DNA of 64,000 nucleotides. Origin: Liolophura sinensis. Lineage: Eukaryota > Mollusca > Polyplacophora > Chitonida > Chitonidae. Position 1 is the first letter of the stretch; each line of letters begins with the position of its first letter. The position numbers and the translations under genes were made by a program. Below are positions 50,116 to 62,110 of the stretch, piece by piece. The notes beneath the pieces were generated by a model that was not told the origin of the DNA, searched no databases, and saw only the letters and a list, made by a program, of their open reading frames with translations. The DNA is taken from positions 24,565,953 through 24,629,952 of the forward strand of contig NC_088307.1 of assembly GCF_032854445.1 (NCBI RefSeq), in the 5' to 3' direction.

Positions 50116-51820
50116 CATGTCTGTAAGGGCTATGATAATGGCAGTATTCACAACATCCACCCTGAAGTATAGTAGCACCACTCAGAGCTATAGTAAGATG
50201 TCTATACCCACTAAAAAACTACAACCCCAGATAGCTTCATAGGGGGCTTGATTTATCACTTGACACCTTAATTAATTGTAAACACATGTCCATTTCCTAA
50301 CAGCTGTTTTCTACCACACTTACTATGCTTGTGTGTGTGTCTGTGTTTTGTGTACTATTATGGACCACAGCTGTAGTGTGTTTTGTGCAACCTAAATCAT
50401 TCAAGGACAATGAAATGAAATATAATTCCTTCAAATTTTGTAATTTATCCTTCCCTGAAGCTCTGTGAGGCTACAAAATAATATTACATGCTCCTTAAAA
50501 TATAGATAATAAGTTATGAATAACACATCTTTATTTATGATTTAAATTAACACCAACTGTTTCACTAATGTAAAATAAAAATTTGAAGTTTAAATTTTGT
50601 AATTTGTTTGAAATGGCTTTTGAAATATTGTGAACAGGATTGTCTTGACAGATTGACAGTCATGCCATGATGACTGATATTTCAAATCCTTTGCAACAGA
50701 ATGTACAGTATGTACAAAGGGAAAGAAATGTCAAAAAATATTACTTTCGGAGCTGATTGAAATTTATCTCCAGTATCATCCTAGGTTTATCTTTATACAA
50801 ACCTCAAAATACCTTTTTCAAATCAACAGAGCCCTCAGACACAGGCAAAATTTTGCAACACGTGGAATAAGACAAAATGTGGAGGAAATTAAGAAGGCTT
50901 AAAACTCTCTCTGAGCTGAATTAGAATCAGTAGTCAGAAGCAAATACAGGGAATTGGAATACTACAACAACACAGTTAGCTGTAGACAGCCCCCCCCCCC
51001 CCCACCCCCACACCCCACACACACCTACAATGATCATCTATCACTGGTGTACATGTTATCTCCCGCTGACCCTCCCCAGTCAACATCTACCCCTCCTTCC
51101 ATGGGTCAGACAGCATGATTTGAGGGGGTCAGACATTCCAAATAGACAGCTCAGTGGTAATGACTTCCAGACTAACAGCTACAGATCACAGAGCCGCCTT
51201 TAGCAGAAAGCTTCAGGGCTGATTTCACTAAGCCATTCCTAGCTTACATCAAAATTTAGAGCTGGTCACAAACCTTAGTTTTTAGTAGCAGATCTTGAAA
51301 TTTTTTGTCTTAAGATACGACATTGAAGAGGTAGTTAAAACACTTCTTGAGCTCTCAAGTAAGCTCTAACTTAAGTCAGAAATGCCCAGTATAAGCAGGC
51401 CTGGCTGAAATTCCTGGGGTGGTTATCACAAAAGAGATTAGCGTGTCTGTGGGTTGTTTGTAGTGTATCTGTGGTTTGTCTGTAGTGTGTCTTCGGTTTG
51501 CCTGTAGCGTGTCTGTGGGCTGCATGTAGTATGTCTATGACTTGCGTGTAGCATGCCTATGCCCTGCCTGTAGTTTGTAGTGTATCTGTGGTTTGTCTGT
51601 AGTGTGTCTGTGGTTTGCCTGTAGCATGTCTGTGGGCTGCATGTAGTATGTCTATGAATTGCCTGTAGCATGCCTATGCCTTGTCGGTAGTGTGTCTATG
51701 GCTTGTCTGTAGTGTGTTTGTGGCTCGCCTGTAGTGTGTCTGTGGCTTGCCTGTATTATGTCTGTGATTTACCTGTAGCATGTCTGTGGCTTGCCTGTAG
51801 TGTGTCTGTGGCTTGCCTCT

Positions 51821-51957
51821 AGTGAGTGAGCACTTGTGGTTTAACGTTACACTTAACAATTTCTCTGTCATATGACAACGAAGGTGTCCTAAGAATGTAT
51901 GCAAGGTGCCTCCTTGTTGTTGCAGGACGGATTTCCACCGCTCTTTTATCTAGTTCT
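51821..51957 (-). mobile_element. SINE-B 3' part, embedded in a minisatellite
   Basis: (AGTG)n, TTTAACGTTACACTTAACA and GGACGGATTTCCACCGCTC are the complement of the SINE-B body and tail. It ends at CTCTTTTATCTAG, where the 22-bp array resumes. The missing head lies at 52181-52238. Confidence 0.75.
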
Positions 51958-52180
51958 GTATATGTGGTGTGTATGTGGTTTGCCTGTAGTGTGTCTGTGG
52001 TTTGCATGTAATATGTGTATGACTTACCTGTAGTGTAGCTGGGATTTGTCTGTAGTGTGTCTGTGGCTAGTCTGTAGTATGTCTATGATTCGTCTGTAGC
52101 ATACCTATACCTTGACAGTAGTGTGTCTATGGATTGTCTGTAGTGTATCTGTGGCTTGTCTGTAGTGTGTCTGTGGCTTA

Positions 52181-52238
52181 CTCTTTTATCCAGCGCTGCG
52201 GAAGTGGACGCTTAACCAACTGTGCCATCGGGGCCGGT
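52181..52238 (-). mobile_element. SINE-B head, separated from its body
   Basis: The minus strand reads CCGATGGCACAGTTGGTTAA then GCGTCCACTTCC, a tRNA-like head. It starts with CTCTTTTATCCAG, repeating the sequence at which the other part (51821-51957) ends. Confidence 0.7.
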
Positions 52239-52344
52239 CACTTGTCTGTAACATGTCTGGGGCTTGTCTATGCAGTACAATTTTAGCATCATAAAAACAC
52301 CGTAAATGATTCTATCATCCGCCTTGTAGGACCATTTAAAAGTT

Positions 52345-52430
52345 TTTTGTGAAGTTATCAGAAAAACATAAATGTTGGCATCAAAACTATCATTTTAAGG
52401 CTTTTACGTGCTTCTGAAAATCCATTTATA
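52345..52430 (+). repeat. Second interspersed repeat family, fragment
   Basis: GTTGGCATCAAAACTATCAT followed by AAGGCTTTTACGTGCTTCTG is the inverse complement counterpart of the segment at 4160-4240. Confidence 0.35.
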
Positions 52431-52827
52431 CATTATAAAATTACAGTAATTTAGAACATCATTGAAATGAAAATATGGCATCTAAGTGCAATGTAGAATT
52501 CACAGCAAATGTTTTCTAATTCTTTGGCTCCTTCCTGGTTTCAGATTGTGTGTACATTGTGCTGACAAATATTATGGGAGGTTAGCACTTCATCACATTT
52601 AACACTGGGAATGTTTTCAATTACTGGCACAATATACACTTGACCTCTGGTAATTTGAAGCCAGGAAGGTCAAATCAAAGCCAGACCCAATGACATAGAA
52701 TGTCCATCAAGTAAAATAGTTCCAGATACTTCAAAGTAAGAACATCAGGCCTACAGTTAGTGATGTGTAGACAACGAACAGCTGTTGAAGCAAACTTAAC
52801 ACAACATACATGACTTTAATAGGGCTA

Positions 52828-53046
52828 CCCAGGAGCCTCTCACCAGTGCGGTCCCTGTGAGTTCAAGTCCAGCTCAGGCTGGCTTCCTCTCCGGTCATAC
52901 ATGGCAAAGTCTGTCAGCAACCTGCAGATGGTCGTGGGTTTCCCCCGTACTCTGCCAAGTTTCCACCCACCATAATGCTGGCTGCCATTGTATAAGTGAA
53001 ATATTCTTGAGTACAGCATAAAACACCAATCAAATAAATAAATAAA
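52828..53046 (+). mobile_element. SINE-A, 5'-truncated, with 13-bp duplication
   Basis: Begins at CCCAGGAGCCTCTCACC. TTTAATAGGGCTA flanks it (52815-52827 and 53047-53059). Identical flanks with a truncated head point to incomplete target-primed reverse transcription. Confidence 0.92.
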
Positions 53047-53099
53047 TTTAATAGGGCTAAGAAATAACTCTATATAATCAAGGTTCCCGCCCAGTTGTC

Positions 53100-53340
53100 C
53101 AAAAACTCAAATCAGTCCAAAAACACAAATTAGTCCAAAAACTGAAATCAGTCCAAAAGCACAAGTCAGTCCAAACACACAAATCAGTCGAAAAAAAACA
53201 CAAATCAGTTGAAAAACACTAATCAGTAGAAAAACACTAATCAGTCCAAAAACACAAACCAGTCCAAAAACACAAACCAGTCCAAACAATCAAATCAGTC
53301 TAAAAACACAAACCAGACCAAAAACTCACATCAGTTCAAA
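53100..53340 (+). repeat. 18-bp minisatellite (about 13 copies)
   Basis: Unit CAGTCCAAAAACACAAAT. The minus strand reads as a hexapeptide repeat (VFGLIC), an artefact of the period. Confidence 0.9.
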
Positions 53341-53708
53341 TGGAAGAATATTATATTCCATTGCCAAAATATGACTTTCCCAATTTAACTATCATTTTTT
53401 AACGATTTTACCATAATCTGAGGGCTAAAATCAGGACAGGGTTAAAATATACATGTATGTCTACATTTCGCTCCATGAAAATAAGTATAAATGAAACAAA
53501 CAACACAGGATAAAGCAGGTATCATTTCACCATCTCCACAAAAGCACGTTGAAAATTTTTGCTTTTTATTGCCTAAAACGACTAACTTGGAAATCGTAGG
53601 CCTACGGCTGAGATGCATGGTAACTGACAGTACTGCTTCTGACAAATTAACATTGTAACAACGAAAAGTGTAAATGACATCCCTGTGACATGTACAAAGT
53701 ACACTTGC

Positions 53709-53757
53709 CATTCATCACATTTCTCACATTAATCACATTTCTCACATTCATCACATT
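53709..53757 (+). repeat. Short TCACATT tandem repeat
   Basis: ATCACATTTCTCACATT repeated about three times. Confidence 0.8.
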
Positions 53758-54119
53758 GCATTCATTTCCCCATTACATGCACTCCAGGTCACGTACTTGC
53801 TGTACATAAAATACACGACTCTGAAGCATTCTCCAAAGGCTTTACAACATATAGTACTTACGTTATGCATATACCCCCTAAAAGCTACATACTTACTTGA
53901 GCTTGCTTATGCAATATATAATACACTACAGAAAAAATAATACGTAATTAAATTAGGCAGCATAATAACCAGAACAGCAAACTAACGAGGAGAAATCACG
54001 GGGATACTTCAAGGCTCATTACTGCATGTCTCAAGGTTTTGCAATTCCACAATTTTTTAAGCCAGCCCCTAGTTCCCTGCACTTGTCCTAAATTTCCTGA
54101 TGAAAATCACCCATCTAAA

Positions 54120-54160
54120 ATTTCTTGGGTACAGCATTAAAATATATAAATAAATAAATT
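54120..54160 (+). mobile_element. SINE-A tail remnant
   Basis: TTGGGTACAGCATTAAAATA followed by (AAAT)n; only the 3' end. Confidence 0.4.
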
Positions 54161-54199
54161 TCCTTGCAACAATGAAATGTATGCACAGTGGACCATAAT

Positions 54200-54590
54200 T
54201 GAGGTGTTACATGTAGTCTTTAGGTATAAAGGAGTAGACATGGGGAAGAAAGCAGGTAAGTTCGACTTTGAGGTGTAATTAGTGTTTAGTAAGGATTACA
54301 CCAGATGTAGATGAGGTGTAAGTAGTGTTTGGGTCAGGTCTACAGTGAGTGTAGATGAGGTGTATGCAGTGTTTAGGTAAGGTGTACACTGAGTGTAGAC
54401 GAGGTGTAAGTAGAGTTCAGATAAGGTGTGCACTTAGTGTAGATGAGGTGTACATGTAAGGAGTTGTAACTACATATAGGTGTTGATGAAGTGTAATTAG
54501 TGTTTAGGTAAGGTGTATAGAAGGTGTATATGAGGTGTACATGTAAGCAGTGTTTAGGTAAGGTGTACAATGGATAGATGAGGTGAAAAA
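54200..54590 (+). repeat. ~45-bp degenerate minisatellite
   Basis: Copies of AGTGTAGATGAGGTGTAAG and GTGTTTAGGTAAGGTGTAC. The vocabulary is similar to, but distinct from, the 48-50 kb field. Confidence 0.8.
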
Positions 54591-55039
54591 AAATTTAGGT
54601 GGGTTGCAAATGGCAAGCAACTCTTGCTGATCAACAGATGTAATGTTCAAACATTATTTAAATTTCATGGATAAAATCTAAGCAATTTCAAATATTCGGT
54701 TAAATTAAACACAGTAAAACACAGTTACAAAAGTATTATTGGAAAACAAATCAATTTGAGTAAACTGTTAATACAGCAACACAATTTTGAGTGATTTCAG
54801 CTGTAACATGAACTGGGACTACATGTACTTGCTAGAGTGCACATGTGTTTTCTAACTTAAAGTTATATTGGTGCATCAACCATTTTTTTAAACCCATTTT
54901 TCAGTCCTTTAGCAGTTTCTATTTTGATGGGTTCACTCTGCTCAGAAACATAAGTGCAACAACTTGCACCCACATCTGTTAAGCCTCATTCCCCACCCTA
55001 GCCGACTGTGATAAACCTGGAAACGTTGTCTACCTTAAA

Positions 55040-55430
55040 CAATTTAGTCCCAAGCTACAAACTTTGTCTATCTTGTACAATACTGCCCTGAGATGGAAGT
55101 TATAGGCTGCCTTGGACATTGCAACCCCAGATTTGAAACTCATCCTGCATTGAACAATCAGAAGCTATAAACAGTTTTCAACAATTCAACTCCAAGCTGG
55201 AAACCTAATCTGCCTTGAACAAAGAGGTCCCAATTTGGAAACTTATTCCTCATAACGAAGCAGTCCCAAGCTACAAACAGCCTGCCCTTAGCTGGTCCCA
55301 ATCTGGTGACTTAGCCTGCTTTGTACAAGATGGTACCAAACTTGGAACTCCCTGTACAAGATGGATCCTGACTAGAAACTCCTTGTACAAGTATCCTGTA
55401 GCTGGACAGAACTTCAATCAGGCCAAAAAA
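55040..55430 (+). repeat. ~31-bp degenerate repeat, part 1
   Basis: GTCCCAAGCTACAAAC, CTGCCTTGAACAA and ACTCCTTGTACAAG recur. A cleaner block of the same unit is at 55845-56005. Confidence 0.65.
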
Positions 55431-55844
55431 TAATAAAAATTAGCACAATCTCCATGATAAAGAACAACTTATCCTTTATAAAACCATTTATATACAAGGG
55501 GTGGGGGTGATGGGCATAGCCATTCCCAGGGTTGACCACACAAATGGTTGGTACTTAAATCTAACCAGGAAACTAGTCTTCAAAACACGGAGAATTTATA
55601 GACAGCATAAAAATGACATCAAAGTGATCATTCCTTGACCAAACCACATTTGAGGGAGGGAAGCTCTAATAGAGATGACAGCTGGGTTGAGTCCAGGCTG
55701 CACCTAGTGACTGTAGTAAGTGTCACTGCCAAAGGTCACAAGAATACATTATTAAGAATAGGTAAACATTGTAAGCACTTCATAATCTTCACTACAGAAC
55801 TCCTTATCATTGATTATCATCACTGAATTACATTAAAACAAGGC

Positions 55845-56005
55845 CTTGTACAAGATGGTCCCTAGCTCGGAACTCCTTGTACAAGATGGTCAAAAACTGG
55901 GAACCCCTTGTATAAGATGGTCCTAAATAGGGAACTCCTTGTACAAGATCGTCCCAAGCTGGGAACTCCTTATACAAGATGGCCCCAAGCTGGGAACTCC
56001 TTTCA
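55845..56005 (+). repeat. ~31-bp minisatellite, part 2 (5 copies)
   Basis: Unit GGGAACTCCTTGTACAAGAT plus GGTCCCAAGCT. About 400 bp of unrelated sequence separates it from part 1. Confidence 0.85.
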
Positions 56006-56631
56006 ACACAGCTATCCAGGTAAAATGACAATCAAGTACAGCTATGAGATAATTAATCAACACACAAAAACCATATCACATCAGAAAACGTCAACATTTC
56101 ACACAACTTCAGACTGTTAATTTGTGTACGTTTCTTGGTATCAATTTTCTGTCGTGAGAACACATCAGGGTAATCTTAACTTGGATGCAAGCAAAAGGTA
56201 TCTAGTTGTTGATATGAGCACACAGCTGTGGATCTACAAGCATGTACATTTCTGGATTGTTCTATTTCACCTTGAACTGCTCATCTAGCTACCTGTTATT
56301 CACTACAGAAATATACACACAGACGAAACCCTTGGCGATTTGCCAACAAACTTAATAGACACTTGGAGAAACAAACGGTGTCTGTTACTCAAGACCGGGA
56401 ACAACTGCAACTTCCCATATGTCAGCTGTGTCTCTGTAGACCTTACGCAGGACTGTCAGACATACGCTTCAAGGATATAAATGTATCCCGATGCCATTAA
56501 AGCCGTGGTTCCACTTAAAATGTGAAGGAAAACACTGACAAGCAACCACATCAGCTTGTTGGTGTGCCATATGGCAAAGCTTCCACATATTGACGGTAGG
56601 GGAACTAGGAGAGTTTATGTGGGTCGCAGAT

Positions 56632-56940
56632 CCCATTGCTCTGGCAGAACTATTGATTGTCAGTTAGGCTGGAGGTCATAAGGTGCGAGTTCAAACCTGA
56701 CGTCGGCCAGGGAATTTGTGGATTCTTTTGCACTCAATTATGTTGGCGGGGCTTTGGTGACATTAAGTGGTTAACAACGCTTGTGTGTGTCCGTTTACTA
56801 AATTAAGTTCAATGAAGACAACTTGTTTTCCACTAACATGACCTGTACAGGTAAAACTGTACGTCACATGTGGAAGTTCATCAGTATCTTGCCAAAGGTC
56901 GGTGGTTTACCCAAGGCACTCCAGTTTCCTAAATCCATAA
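56632..56940 (+). mobile_element. SINE-C, copy 2
   Basis: GAGTTCAAACCTGACGTCGG, GGAATTTGTGGATTC, GTACGTCACATGTGG, CTTGCCAAAGGTCGGTGG and CACTCCAGTTTCCT in order, a layout typical of tRNA-derived SINEs of molluscs in my recollection. Confidence 0.5.
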
Positions 56941-57307
56941 AAATGATCATCGTTATTAAGTGATAAATCCTTGAATGTGGCATCAAACAAAACTCAAATA
57001 TTGGGCACGTGTATATTAACAACAGCTGGTATAACAAAATTTTTCCAATACGACTATCGAAAGAATGTGTCCTCCAAATGCTGTGTACTGTACCTCAATT
57101 CAATGTTGGTTTATATTTACAGGTATATTTTTATGTACATAAATATGGAGGCATGCAATTATTTTGATAATAAAGTGTTTTCTTTACAAAAAGCAAAGAA
57201 CTACTGATCAGACAATTTGTTAATTTTGCACAGAACAAAAACAAAATGTTTAATATCTGATAACAATTACAGCTACAATTAACTCATACACGTAATCATT
57301 TAATCTT

Positions 57308-57350
57308 TACGACGTTAAACCCCAAGCACTCACTCATTCACTCACTCATC
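57308..57350 (+). mobile_element. SINE-B tail remnant
   Basis: ACGACGTTAAACCCCAAGCA followed by (CTCA)n; 3' end only. Confidence 0.6.
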
Positions 57351-57654
57351 CTCCTCCAACAACCCACCCCCCACACAACAGACACAATCAAGATCAAGAA
57401 AAAAGCTGAAAAAAGAACATTGTTCTCCTCCCATAGAGCTGCTCCTTGCAGATAAAAAAAAACATATTAACTGAAACCCCAAAAAATAAAACTGCCAATT
57501 TAAAGAAGAGATATTTCTGTAATGATAATACACTGAGACATATTATTATTATGGGGTTTTTTTGGCATGAATTTACACAAACTAATAAAATATGGATTCT
57601 GAAAATTTCATAACATGCACAAAGGCACATGCATGTATTTACTACTGCACTTAC

Positions 57655-57717
57655 CTCGTTTGCAGCGAGCTGATGGGCTTGTTGTTACGGGTATGCAACA
57701 GTATGTTGCCATAGTTA
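57655..57717 (-). CDS. Candidate alternative first or cassette exon of the NSP-family gene
   Basis: A 63-nt segment sits between acceptor ATTTGCAG and a strong donor GTAAGTGCAG. Two readings are open. (a) An ATG at 57712, with A at -3 and G at +4, gives MATYCCIPVTTSPSARCKR and leaves one base, exactly the phase needed to join exon 2 (9850). (b) The frame NYGNILLHTRNNKPISSLQT leaves two bases, which would join exon 3 directly at 3228. Reading (a) would replace the 42-residue exon-1 peptide with 19 residues. Vertebrate SH2D3C (Chat and Chat-H isoforms) uses alternative first exons, so this is plausible. Against it: the segment is short, no homology is recognised, and phase agreement could be chance. 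Confidence 0.5.
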
Positions 57718-59164
57718 CTGCAAATGTATCTGGGTCAACGGGTCAAATAAATTCACTTTTTGCAGAAATGCCCTGATAATCTTAGTCCTAGTATAACCAC
57801 TGACTACACCCTACAAACACATGTTATCCATTCTGATGATGTATCAATAATATCACAAAAATAACAATGTCTTACTTTCCTTTCTCATTCTGATCTTTTG
57901 AAATCCTTCACAATGAATGTCTCTATTTTATCCAAGAATAACAAGAAGGTCACCAATTTCAGCATCTATTGAAAACGTGTCACTGTTTGCAGACGATCCG
58001 TTCCACTAATGTAATTTCTGACCGGTATCCATTTCTGTCAGTAAACAAACTTGACAGCTATCACAGGTGTCCTGTTGTGACAAGATCATCAGCTACCTGA
58101 CAGGTGTCAGTAAAGTCACGCAGAGTAATCAAAGAGGCGTCCGTTTCCACAGGTGTCCAGCTTTGCAGATGTCATATTTGACAGGCGTCAGTGGATCTCC
58201 ATACACATCTTTTCCAAATGTATCTCTTTTTTCTAGGCCCATATATTCAATTTCCTTGGTGATCCACTACAGCAACTGTTTCTCCCTTGGTCTACGTTCC
58301 TTCATTTTTAATACATAAAAAAGTTCAATTCTGTAATATATATAACAACTCACAGAAAGCAGCAAATCACTCCACTTAAAGAATACTTAGTCTGAACTAT
58401 CCAATTTCAACATCTTGTTTAAAAGAATCTGTCCCTGAATTTGCTTCCAATGAAATTTTATATTCTCACAATCATGAACTGACTCGATAACCAGACCACT
58501 GGAAATCATAGCAAATTTTCATACGCATCAAGCCAACATCTCATTCAAATCAAAAATATCTGATAAGGAAATCCATTTCAAATCTCATTTCCTGGCCCTT
58601 CTAGATGTAAAATTAGATCAATATCATATACAATGAAGTTTAACAGAGATATTTAAACAGGAATCCACCCCAAAGTCGCAAATTCTCTTTGAAACTGAGC
58701 CAATGTGTTTTATCAACCAGCTTGTGAACTATCAAAATGTCCACCCTTCATTCCGAGGATAAATATGCCCTGGGCTCCTTTTTTAATCCAGAATTTACCC
58801 CATTAACCTTTTAAAGGTCAACTTCCAACAAAATTCCCACTGATTTGCAAGGGTGGGGTTTTAACACAGGAAATTCTGGGCTTAAGTAGGGACCACTTTA
58901 AGGCCACAAGATGTCAAGAGATAAAACTTCTTTTTCTCACCAAGAACTCGTTTGCTATGGTGGTGGTGTAACAAATGCACGCCACCCTTTAAGAATATTT
59001 TCTCGTCCGCATCTGTGTTACGTCACCATCTGTCCGTAGCAAAGGTCTGTTGACATAATGCCATGACAGAAACGTACATGGACATGAAATCTGTCCAATC
59101 AAGAATTAATAGCTGCTTGTGTCAATTTCAAAGAGATAAAATCACAAATACCATATCTCATGTA

Positions 59165-59365
59165 AAGTTTGAATTGTAAAAATGCACTTCCAGAAGCACA
59201 TAAAGTCCTTAAAATGATACTTTTCATACGAACACTTAAGTTTTTCTTATAAGAAATCAACCAAACTTTACCAAAAACTCTCAAGTGGCCCTACTATGAA
59301 TGGATGAATCAATCAGAATCAAGCAAACTGTGTCACTTGATGTCAGACTTAAGTGAAATACATTA
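59165..59365 (-). repeat. Second interspersed repeat family, copy b
   Basis: Aligns along about 200 bp with 4160-4370, including GGATGAATCAATCAGAATCA and the AAGAAATCA segment before it. Short frames inside are not genes. Confidence 0.45.
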
Positions 59366-59489
59366 AGTGTACCAATACCCCAGTTTCCACAAATAAGCAA
59401 ATATATGTCGTCGTCAGTCAGTCAATCAGTCAAACAGACCGTTTTCCTAAAATACATGTTATTTACATGTATGTGTCAGTGATATAAAA

Positions 59490-59860
59490 GGCAGGAAATC
59501 TCAGATGTCAAATATCTCAGATGGTAAATGCCCTGTGGAAAATCCCATGGAAAATCTCAAATTGTAAATCTCAGCTGGTAAATGTCCTTGGTAAATCTCA
59601 GATGGTAAATCTCAGTGGTTAAATCTCAGATGATAAATCGTGTGTGGAAAATCTCAGATGTCAAATTTCAGTAGCTGGTTAAGACTCGGGTCATACATGT
59701 CATATGGCAAATCTCAGTTGTTAAATCCCAGATGATAAATCGCACATGGAAAATCTCAGATGTCAAATTTCAGCAGCTGGTTAAGACTCGGGTCATACAT
59801 GTCATATGGCAAATCTCAGTTGATAAATCTCATATGGTAGTCAGCCATGTGATACGGTAA
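59490..59860 (+). repeat. AAATCTCAGATGGT-type repeat with ~100-bp duplication
   Basis: Short units GGTAAATCTCAGAT recur. A longer block including CAGCTGGTTAAGACTCGGGT-like sequence occurs at about 59645 and 59750. Confidence 0.8.
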
Positions 59861-59957
59861 ATCCCAAATGTAAATCTCAGGTCTGATTATCACAGCTAGG
59901 GTCAGCCAGTTAATAAAACTCAGATAATCCTTTAAATGTATCACCTAAATTTTGTGA

Positions 59958-60100
59958 CCAGATTATCACAGGGTTATCGGGTACTCCAGACAGGTATAAT
60001 CCTAGCTGTAACTGACACATATTTTGACCAGATTATCACAGGGTTATCAGGTACTCCAGACAGGTATAATCCTAGCTGTAACTGACACATATTTGACACT
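59958..60100 (+). repeat. 73-bp tandem duplication
   Basis: GACCAGATTATCACAGGGTT to CTGTAACTGACACATATTT occurs twice with about two differences: recent. Confidence 0.9.
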
Positions 60101-61292
60101 GTCTGACAATTAAAGACACATTTAGTCCAAAGATTAACCAAGAAATCCTTGATCACATTTTCCTTTGCACCAGCTATGCCATACAAAAGCAATACTCCAG
60201 CAAATTTTGGCGCATCTTAAACTGTCCACACATGTGTTGAATTCTTTCCAGTCTCCAAACAGCACTTAATTATCCGGAATCAGAAGATCATTTTTCAAGA
60301 TAAAAGTTCAAACATAATATGTGGGTTGGCAATACACTGAGTTTCACCAATTTCTACAACTGCCAGTCACCTTTGGCATCAGAAGTCGCCTGGGGTAACT
60401 AAAGCTTAAATGTGGAACTGCTGTCCTTACATGCATCTACGACTTGCATATTGAAGCCTTCTGCACATAAGAATGCAGATTGATGCATTCCCCCTGTATC
60501 CTATCAGAAACGCCCTTGCTTAGCCCCTATACTGTGCCTGACCCCTGATCTATAGCCTTAGCAAGCCAGTATACCATCTGCACAGAGGGGCACATATCAG
60601 TATTACAGCTGAAGCCTTAAGATTCCTGCCATGAAAAATCGGTATGTTTTGACTTAGTAAAGCTTCCAGCCCACTAGCTAACTAACCACTTCCTACTTCA
60701 CTCAGCTAAATGAGCAGAACAGTTGTGAAATGATGTCAAACGTTTATAAATATCCAGCCTTATTATGAACACAGTACAATATTGTACTTTGCTACAAATT
60801 CCATATCACACATGTTCAAAATGAATGCATGTTAAATGCCAATTTGGCTGCAATAGAAGTGAAGGACGCACACTGAGATTTTTAAAATAATTTAAGTTCT
60901 ACGTAAACATGTCAATATGTATCAATATGTATCAATTTACGTTTTCTGCCTTAAGAAATTTAAGTTTTCTGCCTTTAGAAATTCAAATTTCTGTACATGG
61001 CAAGTTTTTTCACAGCTCTTTCAAATTAAAAGGTCTCCAAACATTAAAATGACAACAAAGATTTACATTCAATTCAAGAACATATAACAAGATAATTTAA
61101 GAACACTTAAACCGTTCTGCAGCCCACACCTTACAAAATCATGGATGAGTTTACCCTTCACCTAAAAACCCAGCATCAATCAGCAACTCTACCAAATTCA
61201 TTATCCATCTCAATTATTTCTTACAACATTCAAATGCAACGTCAGCCTTCCATTTGGAGCTCGGAGCCTAGCAACTCATCATATATTTTACA

Positions 61293-61378
61293 GTAACCTG
61301 TGGATGGTCATAGATTTCCTTCAGGCTCTGCCTGGTTTTCTCCAACCATAATGCTGGCTGCCCTCATATAGCGAGACA
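61293..61378 (+). mobile_element. SINE-A internal fragment
   Basis: AACCTGTGGATGGTCATAGA to ATAATGCTGGCTGCCCTCAT; no head or tail. Confidence 0.7.
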
Positions 61379-62019
61379 AGAGCGAATAAATGACAGATGC
61401 TGATCTAACAAACAATTCCGAGGTTTCCAGGATTGACTGACCATTCCATCTGTCCTGAGCAAGAAGTAATGTAGCACCAAGGTTCAACAATTTGAAAACT
61501 TGTACCTTTTCTGTTCCATGAAGAAAAGCACACTCATTTCGCCACTGTTCTTCAAAGCTGTTGCAGAGAAATTATCCCTCTTTTGTACATTACATGTCTT
61601 TTCACTCAACCATCACAGAATGCGAAAATTACTTCAATATCCATTGGAGAGTTTTCTGTTTGTTGATAAAGATGTACCCCAGAAAACTACCAACAAAACA
61701 ACCAAATTCTCCGTGTACATGTCAGATTCTCCACAACTCTGCCCCTCGAAGCAATGATGCGCATGATAAAACTCTGCTGACTTTACTGCGGCCAATCTTC
61801 ATGGAATGCCAAAGGTTGTCCTTTTAAGCAGACAAGACAGTCTAGAAACAGTATAACCCACTGGCTACAACAGACCCAAGTCAGAACCCTCACAGGAAAG
61901 GATTCATCTTTGAGGAAACACAAGACAATGATTCTACTCGCAAAAATCTGCTTATTGTCAGGAAAGAGGATAGGCCTGTCTTGTACCTTCAGCTGATATA
62001 AGTATATACATATACCTAC

Positions 62020-62110
62020 CTCAACAGCCAGAACAGACTAACAGAGAGAGCCTGGTATTGTTGGACTTCAGAGGCTGCGAGACTTGGTAATTGTTGACAG
62101 CTGTATTGTT
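62020..62110 (-). other. Speculative 5' non-coding exon with donor GTAGGTATAT
   Basis: On the minus strand a good donor (GTTGAG followed by GTAGGTATAT) ends at 62020. If spliced to the exon at 57717, the junction makes TGA GTA ACT ATG, an in-frame stop just before the candidate start, as expected for a 5' UTR. There is no independent sign of transcription, and the 5' end given here is arbitrary. Confidence 0.15.

Larger units (their letters stand above)
51440..52270 (+). repeat. 22-bp minisatellite interrupted by SINE-B pieces
   Basis: Unit TGTAGTGTGTCTGTGGCTTGCC with many variants. Twenty-two is not divisible by three, so the minus-strand open frames cycle through three registers every 66 bp. 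Interrupted at 51821-51957 and 52181-52238. Confidence 0.9.
37372..57654 (-). other. 5' flank of exon 1, or intron of a distal isoform
   Basis: No conserved coding exon is recognised. The first 2.4 kb above the start codon should contain the 5' UTR and proximal promoter: paired AP-1 heptamers at 37487-37522, a weak TATA-like TTTATATAG on the minus strand near 37773-37781, a tandem array at 38735-39165 and a CT/GA-rich tract near 39505-39545. Further out are four SINE-A copies (43083, 44281, 46590, 52828), SINE-B copies (49587, 51821/52181), a (TA)n tract and several arrays. I see nothing definable in 39800-41800, 42000-43000, 45000-45600 or 50150-51400. Confidence 0.6.
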
